Of a stretch of 64,000 nucleotides of DNA, positions 1 to 11,086 are shown piece by piece. Within the stretch, counting starts at the first letter, position 1. Each line of letters begins with the position of its first letter. The position numbers and the translations under genes were made by a program. Under the pieces are notes generated by a model. The model was not told where the DNA came from, did no database searches, and saw only the letters and a program-made list of their open reading frames with translations. Source of the stretch: Prorocentrum cordatum (Eukaryota; Sar; Dinophyceae; Prorocentrales; Prorocentraceae); contig CAUYUJ010001743.1 of NCBI GenBank assembly GCA_963575745.1, positions 1 to 64,000 of the forward strand, in the 5' to 3' direction.

Positions 1-509
1 CAACCTCCTGATCCGGGCCCACCTGCACCTCCTCGCTCGGCAGGAATTGGCGGTGAGTCCGATCCGCCCGGTGCGGCCCATGGAATCCGGAATGTGCTAC
101 AACGCAGGGAGCAAACAGGGGCCGGCGCAGCCGCGCCCCTGAACGACGGCGAAGTACCAGACGAATGGGCTCGTTGTATTAAGGAGATAGTTAGTCACGC
201 TGTACGCTGACGTAGTCGATCCTTCCCTTCACATGTCGCTGAGACGGCTTAATAGACAGGAGATGTGTCAGGCCATTGCGCCATTGGCAGAGGTGCACGG
301 CCGCGGGTGGATTCCTACAGCGGCGAGGACATGGCCGCCATGGTGCGGACTGGCAGACCCCCGCGGGATGTCTTCCGGCCTTCGGCCCAAGCTTCTGACA
401 AAGGATGCAAATCTTTGGGCGTTGTCATTCATGTGGTTTCTGATCGACGTGTAAGTTCAGTAATGCACTAAAGAGGGGGCTCGGAGGTTTCGCGAGCCCA
501 CAACATTTC
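1..509. other. No gene recognised
   Basis: Only short overlapping frames are present, none with a recognisable motif. The stretch is mid-GC and contains no TIR, hairpin-family copy or microsatellite. It may be the end of a gene or element that extends beyond the left edge. Confidence 0.4.
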
Positions 510-1577
510 ATGCGGGATAGTCTTCAGGGGACGGACGCAGATATAGAGGGGGGCGCGTGCGGACCAACGCTCTTGCAGCACATGGTAAAACAAGATTTGT
601 GGAATAATCTGGTTTCCAATCACATGGAAAATTTCATCCCATGCCAGCGCGCACCAACACAATGCGCATTTTGGTCCATGAACGATATTTCTGACGGAAA
701 CAATTGCAACATCATGGGACTGCCCGGAACGAAGGAGGAGAACGCTGAGTCTCAAGTGCTGATAACATTGCCTGGCCCATTCTGTGAAACGGCCGAGAGA
801 ATGATCGATGGGGCGGTAAAATGTTCAGAGACGGGAGCCATACAGATATTTTACATTGGCGGAGATCATAGATGTTGGCAATCGGAAAGTGGCACACTCA
901 TGAACGCCACGTGGGATGACATTGCCACCTTGCTGCGGGCACGCATGAATCAGCGCATTGAACGATGCGAGGCTGCGGGGATTCAGCGTAAAATAATGAT
1001 TCTGGACGGCGCATGTTTGTATCGGAAATTGCGTCACACCCCGCACGATGCGCAGCATGTTGCTGATAAGCATGAATCTTACAAAGTGGACAGAGATGGT
1101 ACACTGGTCGAGGTTCAAGGGGGTGAAATAATGGCTGACCACCTGACAAAAGCAGCACAGCTTGCGGCCTGGTTCTCCTGTCAACCCTCTGGCGGCTCAG
1201 CCGCCCAGGGGTGGGCCTGCGAGAATGAGCTGCGAGCAGACGGGCTTGCGAAGACAGAAGCTACTTATGAGGAACACGCCTCGTATTGGACCAACTGGTG
1301 CCCTACTGAGAACGGCGCTCCGACTTCGATCTTGGGAACGCTCCTTTTCGCTGATCCACTTGCGAAGTTCCCTGTCAACGCGACTGGGACAGGACAGGGG
1401 GCGCGGCACCCGTTGGTTTCGAAAGAGTGGGGGGATTTTACGTCGGAAGAAAAAGGGCGCGAGAAATATTTATATTGGAGCGAGTTCCATTTCTTTCTCA
1501 AGAGGAGATTGCCTTGCATTCTTGGCATGCCTCCTGAGGGGGGACATGCGTCGTGCCGGAGGAAAGATCCCCATTGA
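510..1577 (+). CDS. Uncharacterised 355-residue protein
   Basis: A continuous 355-codon plus-strand frame starts at an ATG and ends at TGA. The predicted protein is mixed in composition, not low complexity, with Cys and Trp residues and a stretch near residue 165 reading IMILDGACLYRK. I do not recognise the family. Base composition is closer to 50-55% GC than in the neighbouring element, and the hairpin repeat of 4687-29227 is absent. The antisense frames over the same stretch are shorter. It could be an exon of a larger gene, since coding-looking pieces continue downstream in other frames to 4702. Function is unknown and the start is not independently supported. Confidence 0.4.
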   Translation: MRDSLQGTDADIEGGACGPTLLQHMVKQDLWNNLVSNHMENFIPCQRAPTQCAFWSMNDISDGNNCNIMGLPGTKEENAESQVLITLPGPFCETAERMIDGAVKCSETGAIQIFYIGGDHRCWQSESGTLMNATWDDIATLLRARMNQRIERCEAAGIQRKIMILDGACLYRKLRHTPHDAQHVADKHESYKVDRDGTLVEVQGGEIMADHLTKAAQLAAWFSCQPSGGSAAQGWACENELRADGLAKTEATYEEHASYWTNWCPTENGAPTSILGTLLFADPLAKFPVNATGTGQGARHPLVSKEWGDFTSEEKGREKYLYWSEFHFFLKRRLPCILGMPPEGGHASCRRKDPH

Positions 1578-2000
1578 TCAGTTTTTGCAACAAACGATAG
1601 AGGTCTTGGAAGTATCTCGACCAATTTTCTGGCCCCCCTCTCAGTCTGCCAAACGAACAGTATGGCGAACCTCGGGGGCACAGCCCGTGACGAGGCAAGA
1701 TGGCCAATTTGCAGGTCAGCCCCGCTGGAGCGGTTTCGACTGCTAGCCCTGCCGGCACAACCGCGCAGAGTCCGAGCGACGCAGGGGGGCCGGCTGGACC
1801 TAGCACAGCCAAGAGTTCAACCAAAAACTGGGCACGCTCAGTGGAACTTGTTAGAGTACTAACCGCTGCTTCCCCCACGGTACATTCTGGGAGAAAGCAA
1901 TAATGAAAAGTGCACTGAGAACAAGTCGACACAACTGGGCAAGAAAAGGAGGAGATCTCCTCCAGTTGGGCCCGATGGCATTCGCAGATGGCCCGTCAAA

Positions 2001-2596
2001 TTGCCGCATCAGTCGGCGATTGGAGCGACTGAAGGACTTGGTGGGGGATGTACTAGTGTCATCTCCCTGGGGCCCTTGAATGCTGGAGAGCTGGCTAAGC
2101 GTCTCTACAGCAAGACTAAGTTGTGGCCAGGAGAAGACCATGACGAGTTGTTGCGAAAAAAACGGAGCAATGAAACATTCGTGCATAGCGAAGCTTACGA
2201 TCGGCTGTGCGCTGCATTGAACGGAGACGCGTGGTTGGCGGATCAGTTGCTTCAAGACTGTGCGAAACGGCCGGTTCTGTCCGCGGAATATGTGATCCCG
2301 AACTGGGCGAAATTATTCATTACGCGACGTGACCGCACGGTGTCCGGGAAACCGTGGACGATTGTTGACCGCATCATCATAATGCCACCATGTGGGAAAA
2401 GGCAGCAATCGTAGAGCATGCCGAAAAGGAGCAATGTGTCCACTTGACGTTACCTCTTGAAGTAAAAGACGATAAATTGGCAGAGTTGATTTCGGGCCAA
2501 AATTGGACAAGACAGCCCCACGGAACATCTGTTGGGACGCTCCACTCACTCCTCGAAGGATACGGTTACCAGATCCTTCATTCCGACCCAGAGTAA
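2001..2596 (+). pseudogene. Broken or multi-exon coding fragment
   Basis: Two overlapping plus-strand frames (2001-2414 and 2390-2596) each look protein-like in their non-overlapping parts: a charged segment around 2110-2330, then a segment with EKEQCVHLTLPLEVKDDK around 2410-2470. The switch of frame near 2390-2414 implies either a frameshift or an unrecognised intron. No family is recognised. A splice-aware alignment to transcripts would decide between a decayed gene and exons. Confidence 0.3.
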
Positions 2597-2870
2597 GGGG
2601 CAAATGTGAAGCATACGAACGTCGGAATATATATTTTTGCATATCCAGAAGATACCCTTCAATCCACCTGCGGTACACGACGGCGGAAGATACCTTCAAC
2701 GATGGGTATTGGAACTCTGCGGACATTATATTTTGGAGTTGTCCGAAATCCGTTACTGGCGATGGTGGTCTAACACAGCAATGCACCAAACATACAGATC
2801 AGGTAGTAATGATTGAGATGCGCATTCACCATTGGCACCCAGCCGCGCACCACGCGCACGGGGGTGACGC

Positions 2871-3308
2871 TTGGACAATATTGCGACATTTGTTGGAAGA
2901 AGGCGAAGCTGTCGACATATTTCAATGTTGAACGGTCGAGGAGCAAAGAGAGCTGAAATGATAGACAAAGTCAGGAACCAGCAATGCCAATGGGTTCCCG
3001 ATCTTTCACCAATCGATTGGCAGGACAATGCTTCGCCGCACCTTGAGCATGCCCTTTCGATGGAGAACGTATGGGGCGACATGGAGAGCAGAGGTTGCAA
3101 ACTCGCTCTCGAGCACCCGTTCTTGGACGGAGCAAATGAGGGGAGAAAGCGCGCGGCTCATGGCCAAGCAGAGGCCGAGGCCAAGCCGCCGGCACAGCCA
3201 GCGGGCGGGTCCGCCTCTAGCGCAAGCCGCCCCCGCGTTTTGGTGATCCTCAGGAACCGAAGCCTCCGCCCCCAAAACAGCCAGACCTCCTATGCCGCCG
3301 ATTCCTAA
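2871..3308 (+). CDS. Uncharacterised coding fragment
   Basis: A 145-codon plus-strand frame. The central part (DWQDNASPHLEHALSMENVW) is compositionally protein-like, and the C-terminal part becomes Ala/Pro/Ser-rich and leads into the Pro-rich frame at 3292 with a 17-base overlap in a different frame. It is probably one gene with the next entry, split by an intron or frameshift. No family recognised. Confidence 0.3.
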   Translation: MDNIATFVGRRRSCRHISMLNGRGAKRAEMIDKVRNQQCQWVPDLSPIDWQDNASPHLEHALSMENVWGDMESRGCKLALEHPFLDGANEGRKRAAHGQAEAEAKPPAQPAGGSASSASRPRVLVILRNRSLRPQNSQTSYAADS

Positions 3309-4702
3309 AGGCCAGGGGGGCATGACAGCCGCTGGGTCAGATAACGACTCTCAGGAAGGGAGCCTGTCTCCTACGGCGCCGCCGCCAGGGGACAGGAGCC
3401 CTTGGGAACCATTGTCAGACAATGCGTCGCAGCCGCTTCCGCCCCCTCCTGGACCTGCTCCGAAGTCACTGGCCAAGCCAAGTGAATCCGATCAGATGCC
3501 ACAGAGAGAGGCAAAAGCGCCCCCACCAGACATTCGGTCACGATGGAAGCCTTCTTTGAGAGACGACCCGTCTACGGCAACGGCGGATGCGCCGGGCGGC
3601 GGGGACTCGAGGAATCTGACCGCACCTCCAACGCCTCCTCCAAAGGATCCCCCGCGCTTCGACCTCCAACACGGCAAAGAGGCACCTGGCTCTCCAGCAG
3701 AGGCGCGACAAGTGCAGCCCGGCGAAGCCGGAGCTAGCCAGAAGACTATTGAAGTGAGCGCCCCGGGGGGACCTAGAACTTTTGCGCTTGACTTGCCAGA
3801 CCCCCCTCCTGCGGATGCGACGGCGAGCGGGCCGCGGTCCTCCCAGCCAGATAGGCTTGGCGAGGGTAGCGGGGAAGGGGGCAAGTACAATTTCGTTTTG
3901 CTGTTACCTCCAAACGACCTCCCAGACAATGATCCCGCGTCAGTATTTGTCGAGCTTGTACGAGACCTTCTAGTCATACATTTTGGAGCGCAATCGAGCA
4001 GTGCACATTTGTCACTTCGTGACGAACTCATAATGCTCTGGCAAGCCCGCCCCAGCGGACTCTGGGCACTTCGCCATTTAATACAAGCAGATGAGAAGAG
4101 GACCGAACCCTCTGAGTACTCGTTGCCTTTTAAATGTTGGGCTTATTGTCTACGTAACTTCGTCCAGGTTCGCTATTCGGGTTATATTCCTACAGGGGAA
4201 ATTCCCAATGCCCGAACGATCGTTGCCCCTGCGACGTTGACCGGCACAGCCGGGGACAACGAATGGTCAGCCGCAGCGAAAACAGACGGGGAAAGCGACG
4301 CGCGACCTGCGGAACCGCAGGACAATAGACTCTGGGGAGAAGTCTTACTTGTTCATCGCGGAAGACGCGGGTGCTGATAAGAATCCAGGAGTCGCGAATT
4401 TGTTTTTGACCGTGACTCTTCCGCCGACGCCTGATCATAAACAGCTCCGTTCTGAGGAGCAAGACCCTCCAGGTCGAATAAGGAATGCCAGCCACGCGAA
4501 ATCCACTATTGATGGAGGACCTCTGTATGTTGATCAACAACAACGAGAGAGCACTCGTGATGGAACGAGTGACGAAGTCCGAAAGCAGGTCACTGAAGCC
4601 CACAGGGCTGGCCCAGCGCCCCCGCACATCGCAGCCGTTCGCGGGCGTGCCTATAATGCGATCAAGGAGAACGCGCGCATGGTAATCCAGAAGCCGCATT
4701 AA
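3292..4702 (+). pseudogene. Pro-rich uncharacterised protein, frame broken near 4345
   Basis: The frame 3292-4377 encodes a Pro/Ser-rich N-terminal half (about residues 1-190) and a folded-looking C-terminal part (YNFVLLLPPNDLP, then FVELVRDLLVIHFGAQ, LWALRHLIQADEK). Around 4335-4349 the coding potential switches to the frame 4349-4702 (FIAEDAGADKNPGVANLFLT), consistent with a 1-2 base frameshift or a short intron. The second frame stops at a TAA at 4700-4702. That stop lies inside the terminal inverted repeat of the 24.5-kb element, so the last residues are encoded by the repeat. This suggests the insertion truncated the reading frame. No domain family recognised. Confidence 0.35.
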
Positions 4703-4713
4703 AGTGATCATTT
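4687..4713 (+). repeat. Left terminal inverted repeat (27 bp)
   Basis: The sequence starts CCAGAAGCCGCATTAA and ends GTGATCATTT. It is a perfect reverse complement of 29201-29227. It abuts the subterminal palindrome array. Confidence 0.9.
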
Positions 4714-4822
4714 CCCCCCTCTGTGACAGAGGGGGTGTTTTTCGGACCCCCTCTGTGACAGAGGGGGTGCGTTCGGAGGCCCTCTGTGACAGAGGGGGTG
4801 CGTTCGGAGGCTCTCTGCGACT
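4714..4822 (+). repeat. Left subterminal palindrome array
   Basis: Three good copies and one decayed copy of the near-perfect palindrome CCCCTCTGTGACAGAGGGG, spaced about 32 bp, separated by TTTTTCGGA/GCGTTCGGA spacers. Subterminal repeats of this kind are commonly transposase-binding sites; that role is inferred here. Confidence 0.8.
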
Positions 4823-5250
4823 GAGTTGCTCGTCATCCCGTTCCTCCTCATCCTGCTTCTTGATTTCGGATATGTCATGCTACCACTGCGCTCATCATCT
4901 TTGCGTCTGTGATCCTCGTCGTGTTTTTCCATGCGTCCTTTTCACAATTTCCACCACATTATCCTCCGTTGCCGTTCTGGCCCGCCATCTACCTCGTCAC
5001 TCTCCTTCGTCTGCATGTCCTTATTTTTGTCCGCTCTTTTTTCGCCTCCCCTCTGGTTCGATTTCCGCTCTTCGTCCACTTCGTTCATTCGTTTCCAACC
5101 CCCCTTCCTTTCAAGTTCTCCGCCGTCCAATCACGTCGCGTCGTCCGCCGCCGCTATGCTCAAACCATCCCGCGCCCGTGGGATCGCCCGCGAGCACCGG
5201 TGCAGCTGGGCCCGTCGCGGCCTAACGCGCGCCTGCGCCATCGTCTTGCA
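4823..5250 (+). other. Pyrimidine-rich spacer, no gene
   Basis: T/C-rich sequence between the left subterminal array and the first element gene. It could hold a promoter or 5' UTR; no specific signal is recognised. Confidence 0.4.
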
Positions 5251-6395
5251 ATGGGCGACGCAGGCGGATACACATGGGATGGCGCGGGAGGGTGGTGGGA
5301 TAGCCGCAGCAGCGGCTGGCGTGGCTGGGAGGACGGCCATGATTGGTCAGCGAGGGGTTGGAGAGACTGGCGACAAGACGGGCACACGCCAACGGAGGAC
5401 GCCAAATGGCGCGATGGCCCTGCCGCCGAAGCAGCGGCGGCGGTCTCGTCTCAACGGCCGTCTCGCTTCGCCGAGCTTAGCGTTGTGAGCCCCCGCGCCC
5501 CTGGTCTCGGCAAGCCCGAATTCGATAATTTCGCGAGGGCTGCCCTCCGAAACGTACCAGAACTTGGGAACACAGTTTCAGGAGAGGGGTCGGGATCCCG
5601 AGCCGCGCCTGCGGCGCAGGAGCCCCGCGCCACCGCAGCGGCGGCGGCGCGCGGGCCCCAGGATTTTGAGAAGTTTGATGTTAATTATTTTTGAGTTATG
5701 AAGAGAGGCTCGGCACTTCGTTTAAGCAACACAATCAAGCGTTGAAATGGTGGCGCCATCTGAATGAAGACCCAACTGCCCCGTTCGAGTCAGAAGCCAA
5801 GTGGTTTGACAATGCGGAGCCCACCATGGTCGCTGTTTGCGACCACGGTGCGAGGACGAGCTTTGGTTTCAAAAGCGACGAGGAAGTCCCCTGGCGGTGG
5901 CAATAGATGGTGGCGACGCTCAGGGAGGAAGATATCAGGGAGGTCGCGGGGGGGGCCCGCAGCAGCGGGGCTCTGATCGGCTGCCCCCTCGAAGTCCGGC
6001 CAAACAGCTACGACCACATGCGTCAGAGTATTGTGCGCGCGCGACAGTTCGCGGGGCAGCGGGTGAAAGTGAAGCTGCCGATGTGGGATTTCGCGTTGCA
6101 CCGCGACGACGGGGCAGGCGTCCGTTTACACCAGCACTGGGGCGACAGGAAAGTCGAAGCTCTGCCCCTCGTCCCCCGCGCGGACACGGTGAGGCCACCA
6201 GCCGCGGGTTTGGGCGGGAGCGACGGGTCAGGAACTTTTCGCTGGTACAAGGACCTCGGTGTGGAGCGCAAGGTCAAGTTCGACGCCGCCAGAGAGAAGG
6301 GGGGGCCGACGCCCTCTCAGGGGCCCCGCAGCAGCGGGGCCGCGGCGTCCAGCACCAGGCCCTCGGCGTCCGCAGCAGCGGGTGGCAAACAGTAG
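5251..6395 (+). pseudogene. Gly/Trp-rich element protein with a frameshift and an in-frame stop
   Basis: The frame starts at ATG 5251 (MGDAGGYTWDGAGGWW) with a Gly/Trp/Arg-rich N-terminus of about 60 residues. It reaches a TGA at 5692-5694 just after a T5 run. One extra T would join it smoothly to the next frame (LSYEERLGTSFKQHNQ), so a 1-base loss or sequencing error is likely. That second frame runs to a TAG at 5904-5906 and continues without change of frame to 6395 (MVATLREEDIREV onward, with PMWDFALHRDDGAGVRLHQHW). The family is not recognised. Three hairpin repeats lie in the C-terminal part and are read as RSSG or SAAAG. The combination of damage suggests a decayed gene. Confidence 0.5.
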
Positions 6396-7387
6396 TTTTT
6401 GGACCGAATAACTCCCCAGACGATTTGGTTTCGGAGTAGATGGCTCCGCAGCAGCAGCGGGGCTCGAATGAAGGGCGCGTTGCATTTCTGCAGGGGCGCG
6501 CGCATCGGCCGCCGAGATCGGGAGCGCTCGTGCAGGCGCCGTGGCGCGATCTTCGTAAAGAAGTCTTCCCTCTCCTCCCTGTCCCCCCATCCCGCCGCCC
6601 TCAACGTCGGCTCCTCGCCGCCCGTTCCTCGTCGCTCCACGCCTGTTCGTTCTCCTCCAATTTCCTCTCCCGCTTCCTCGTTCTCTCCTTCCCATTTTTC
6701 CCTCCATCCCATTGCATCCCTTGCACCCCAGCGAAGTTCGCAGTTCGAAGTTTGAAGTTCGGAGTTCGAAGGTTGCAGTTTGAATTTCGAAGCTTCGCAC
6801 TTCGAGGTTCGATCTTCGAACCTTCGTCATCTCGTCGTCGTAATCGTCGTCCTCGTTCGACGTCGTCGTTCCTCGTCGGCGTCGATTGTCGTTGTCGTCG
6901 TCGCTCGTTGTCGTCGTCGCCGTCGTCGTCGTGGTCGGCGTCGTCGTCGTCGGTCGTTGTCGTCGCTAGTCGCCGTCGCTGGTCGCCGTCGTGGTCATCG
7001 TCCTCGTCGTCGTCGTCGTGGTCGTCGTCGCCCTCGTTGTCGTCGTCGTGGTCATCGTCGTCGTCGTTGTCGTGAAACGCCCCACGTAGGAGGAGCAGAG
7101 AAGGGAGTAAGGAGAAATGAGCACGGTGGAGGGAGGAGGGAGGATTGAACAGGAAGAGGAGGGTGCAGATGGAGGTAGAAGGGATGAGGTAGTTCAGAAG
7201 TGGGAGCAGCAGACTGGCGCAATGGGAAAAGCCATGTGAGTGCAGGGAGGGATGGAAATGCGATAAAGTGAATCCGCAGCCGCTGCAGGTCTGCCCCCCG
7301 CCGCGCCCGCCCGCCTCCGCGACTGGAGCCGCGCAGGAGCCTCTGCCGAAGTCTCCGCAGCAGCGGGGGCTGCCAGAGGAGGCTCCT
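6393..7387 (+). repeat. Direct repeat copy A (about 1 kb)
   Basis: The stretch from AACTCCCCAGACGATTTGGTTT to the segment ending GCTGCCAGAGGAGG is repeated at 8248-9293, with about 1.86 kb between starts. It contains the hairpin at ~6450 with one extra CAG in the loop, a TTCGAAGTT-rich tract, a long (TCG/GTC)n tract (about 6830-7075), and a C-rich end that encodes EPLPKSPQQRGLPEEAP. The copies differ by scattered substitutions and small indels. Confidence 0.8.
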
Positions 7388-7406
7388 TCGCGGTTTGTGC
7401 GCCGCT

Positions 7407-7706
7407 ATGGCGAGCATCGCGGGCAAGTACGACGTCGATGACTTCGAGCTCATCACGACGGAGGGCAGTGTTTGGCACTGGGCGACCATGGTGGTGCGGT
7501 TTCTCCAGTGGCGCAATCGTTGCCGCCATGCACGCGCCGTTGGAGAGAAGGGCCAGATGCTCGTCGACCAGGCGCGGCAGATGATGGAGGAGGCGCGCCG
7601 TGCCGAGGAGAAGGGCAAGATGATGCTTGAGATGTCGAAGAAGACGGCGAAGGACATCCCAGGCAATATTCGGTACTTTTGCCGCCAGCCGCACCAGGAG
7701 AGCTGA
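7407..7706 (+). CDS. Small uncharacterised coiled-coil protein (99 aa)
   Basis: The ATG at 7407 opens a 99-residue frame (MASIAGKYDVDDFELITTEG). The N-terminal third contains a hydrophobic/aromatic stretch (VWHWATMVVRFLQWRN). Residues about 45-90 are rich in Ala, Glu, Lys, Met and Gln with heptad-like spacing (MLVDQARQMMEEARRAEEKG), suggesting a helical coiled coil. It follows direct repeat copy A on the plus strand. No family recognised. The codon pattern and the lack of low complexity in its first half favour a real gene. Confidence 0.5.
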   Translation: MASIAGKYDVDDFELITTEGSVWHWATMVVRFLQWRNRCRHARAVGEKGQMLVDQARQMMEEARRAEEKGKMMLEMSKKTAKDIPGNIRYFCRQPHQES

Positions 7707-7859
7707 GCGGCGATCGGAGCTGGGCCGATAGAGGAGGATGAGGAGGAAGAGGAGGGGGGATGAGGAGAGGAGGAGGAGGGGGATGAGGAGTTGGAGGCAG
7801 CACGCGCACCCGCACTAAGAGCCGCCAGCCGCGCCCGTCTCCGAGCATGAAACCCGAGC

Positions 7860-8140
7860 TTGGCTGGGGGGGGGGAGGGCGGTCGCAGAAACAGCGCAGG
7901 ACAGGGATGGGAGAGGTCACGCATCCGCCGCATTAGCGGCGGTGGTACGACAGTTCTCATGGCGGCGCGGCGGCCGCTGAGAAATGGAGCACGTGCGTGG
8001 GCCTGCGTGCGCTTAATTATGAGTGGCTCTCGTCCCCTCCCCTCCTCTTCCTCCATGAGATCTCTCTCCTGGTGCATATCCCCTGCCAGTGCTCGTCCTG
8101 CTCCTCTATCCGCCCCCCCTCGTCCGTTCCTGCCACCAGC
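7860..8140 (+). repeat. Shared intergenic module, copy 1
   Basis: About 250-280 bases containing GACAGGGATGGGAGAGGTCACGC, CATGGCGGCGCGGCGGCCGC and CTCCATGAGATCTCTCTCC reappear at 16140-16410. Both copies sit downstream of a gene and upstream of another, so they may be terminator/promoter or UTR modules. A variant hairpin (CCGCCGC ATTA GCGGCGG region) lies at about 7926-7943. Confidence 0.65.
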
Positions 8141-8247
8141 CACATGGGGCGTTCTCAATCAACACCCCATTGAGTGCCCCCACGTGAAGGTTGCCCTTTG
8201 TCATGAGGGCGGACTCGCAAGAGCCGAGTGGCTGAAGAACTAATTAG

Positions 8248-9293
8248 TAGTTTGGGGTCCGAACAGCTCCCCAGACGATTTGGTTGTGGAGTAGGTGGCT
8301 CCGCAGCAGCGGGGCTCGAATTAAGGGCGCGTTGCATTTCTGCAGGGGCGCGCGCGTCGGCCGCCGAGATCGGGGGCGCGCGTGCAGGCGCCGTGGCGCG
8401 ATTTTCGTTTTGAAGTCTCCCCTCTCCTCCCTGCCCCCCCAACCCGCCGCCCTCAACGTCGGCTCCTCGCCGCCCGTTCCTCGTCGCTCCACGCCTGTTC
8501 GTTCTCCTCCAACTTCCTCTCCCGCTTCCTCGCTTTTCCTTCCCATTTTCCCTCCATCCCAGTCCATCCCTGGCACCCCAGCGACGTTCGCAGTTAGAAG
8601 CTGGAAGTTCGGAGTTCGAAGATCGAAGTTTGAATGTCGAAGCTTCGCACTTCGAGGTTCGATCTTCGATCCTTCGTCATCTCGTCGTCGTAATCGTCGT
8701 CCTCGTTCGTCGTCGTCGTTCCTCGTCGGCGTCGGTTGTCGTCGTCGTCGTCGCTCGTTGTCGTCCTCGCCGTCGTCGTCGTGGTCGGCGTCGTCGTCGT
8801 CGATCGTCGTCGTCGCTAGTCGTAGTCGCTGGTAGCCGTCGTGGTCATCGTCCTCGTCGTCGTCGTCGTGGTCGTCGTTGCCCTCGTTGTCGCCGTCGTG
8901 GTCATCGTTCTCGTCGGCGTCGTCGTCGTCGTCGTCGTTGTCGTGAAACGCCCCACGTAAGAGGAGCAGAGAAGGGCAATATAAATAAACGCGCGGGGAG
9001 AGGGAGGAACTGACAGGAAGACGAGGAGCAGGCAGAGTAAATGGAGGAGTATTTCAGACGTGGGAGCATCAGAGTGCGCAAGGGAATATCAAGCCGCTCG
9101 CATGGAAGGATGGCATTGCTCATAAGTTGTACAAATCACCTCTCTTCCTCGTTGCCCAGTCTGCCCCCCGCCGCGCCCGCCCGCCTCCGCGACGGGAGCG
9201 GCCCAGGGCATGGAGCAGCCTGGCGCGACTGGAGCCGCGCAGGAACCTCTGCCGAAGTCTCCGCAGCAGCGGGGGCTGCCAGAGGAGGCCCCT
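8248..9293 (+). repeat. Direct repeat copy B (about 1 kb)
   Basis: Second copy of the 6393-7387 unit, including the (TCG/GTC)n tract at about 8690-8945 and the C-rich coding end, which here is preceded by an ATG and becomes the N-terminus of the gene at 9210. Confidence 0.8.
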
Positions 9294-10775
9294 GATGCTG
9301 TTCCGCATGGAATGGCAGATCCAGCACCGGCCTCCGCAGCAGCGGGGGGGGAGGTTGCAACGAAACTGCGGTCATTGTTTTCGTCGATGTCTGATGCCCA
9401 GGAAAGCGTTTCGAAGACCCTGCTGGTTGCCCAGGAATTGATGCAGAATGGCCTGATCGAAGATGCGCGGAAGTTAACGGCCGCCGCCAACCGCCTTGTA
9501 GTCATAACGGCTGAGGAGGCGGCTTGCGCAGCAGCGGGGGCATCCGTGGAGCCAGGCGCCGCAACAGTGGTAATCGAGCCCTGACAGGGTGGCTCCGATG
9601 ACCCGAGACCGAGATCTCCCTGCACGACTAATTGGCAACATCGGCAGGCTCTGATCGCAGCACGCAAACTGCGTGAAAGCTCCTCCGCAGCAGCGGGGGC
9701 CCGCGTGATCAAGACTCTCGCCTTGACCTCGAAGGCTCGGTCGCCAGCGCTTCCTGTCCAAGAGGGCTTCCCAGAGGACGGCCGCCCGCACTTCCCATCG
9801 GAAGAGCGCGGCCCGAGCCATTCCAAGCCTCTTGTGCCCCTGCTGTACGACGACGAAGACCAGGTGCAGGAGGGGCAGACAGAGGCGCGCGTGAATCTGG
9901 CTTTTGCTTCCCTCGTCCTGCGCGCGGGCGCCTCCCTGTCGGATCGGGTCGCAGCTGTCAGGGACAGGCGCGAAGGGGTCGCCTTAGTCTCCTTCGAGCC
10001 TGGTGCACGCATCAATCGCGACCGGCGGAAGCAACATCTCGACGATCTCATCCGCCAAAGTGGCTTCCACGGGGAGGTCGCGCGCGAGTGCGTTGGGGCT
10101 CTCCTCTGGGTTCCCGAGCGCGTCGAGCAGTGCGAGGTGCTTCGCTGGCACTGCCACGGGAAATTCCTGGTTCAGGCCTGGTCGGTGACCCTGGCAGCGG
10201 TGGCTCACAATCCGAAAGCAAAGGAAGGCAAACTCTCCATAGCAGTGGGGGGCGTGTTCTTCCGACACCAGACGAGCCTCGCGGGACAACCGTGGCCCGA
10301 GAACTTCCGCAACGGGCTGCGGAACCTGGCGCTGTGGAACCGAGTGCGCATTCTCGCTGGGATCTTTGACGCAGGCAGGGAGGATCTTTCGGAGCTGCTC
10401 AGAAGTTGCGGCGCGTCTGGTACAGGCGTACTCGGCTTGGCTTTGCGGTGTCCGACAAAAGGTTATCACGTGACGCACCCGCACTACATCGTGATTCTTG
10501 GCCCCGCTCAGGTTCGCGAGTGCCCTGCGGGCGGGCAGCCTGATCTGCCGCACTGGTTGAATCAGGTTTCCCAGCCTCCGCAGCAGCGGGGGCTCCTCAC
10601 CAGGCTGCAGTACCGCCAGTTGGATTGGGCGGCGCGTCCGACCTGGGTCAGGCTCACGGACGCGGAGCGCAAGGAGCAGGAAACATATGACTGGCCGCAC
10701 TTGCACAGGGTGATCCACAAGGCCCAGGATGCGAACCGCCTCGCGGAACATGCCACACATTGTTCGTTTTTATAG
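9210..10775 (+). pseudogene. Uncharacterised 521-codon protein with one in-frame TGA
   Basis: The frame starts at ATG 9210 (MEQPGATGAAQEPLPKSPQQ), meets a TGA at 9582-9584, and continues in the same frame through GGSDDPRPRSP to a stop after 10773. The C-terminal part contains GFHGEVARECVGALLW, FRNGLRNLALWNRVRILAGI and a His-rich VTHPHYIVILGP. The spacing faintly resembles an EEP fold (internal strand plus late H), but the GDFN catalytic motif is not present (GIFD instead), so I do not call an enzyme. The single TGA in an otherwise long open frame suggests a nonsense mutation. Selenocysteine or readthrough is possible but unsupported. Four hairpin repeats lie in the gene. A Lys/Arg-rich frame (KKDRKREAKREK) follows directly at 10785-10920 and may be an additional exon. 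Confidence 0.5.
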
Positions 10776-11086
10776 AAGCCAAGAACAGGAAGTCTGGCAA
10801 AGGCGCCGCGGCCAGGAAGAAGGATCGGAAGCGGGAAGCCAAGAGGGAAAAACAGCGGGGAGAGTGGGCGGAGACAGAACCCGAAGCAACAGCCTCACAC
10901 ACGGAGGCGCACAGAGCAGGAGAGCGGAGAACTGAAGCTGAAGCACAGCCTCGCAGCATGGGGCGCACTGGACCCAGAGACTGAGGGCGACGGACCCGCT
11001 CGGATCGACTCTGCAGCTCCACCCGCCCCAAGACAAACAGAGCAACCACTACCAGAGGTGAAGAGGGAGAGTAGAAGAAAGAGAAG

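Noticed and set aside
9582-9584. Selenocysteine codon
   Set aside because: No Cys-aligned homologue or SECIS element could be shown, and two other element genes have TAG or TAA interruptions, which argues for ordinary damage.
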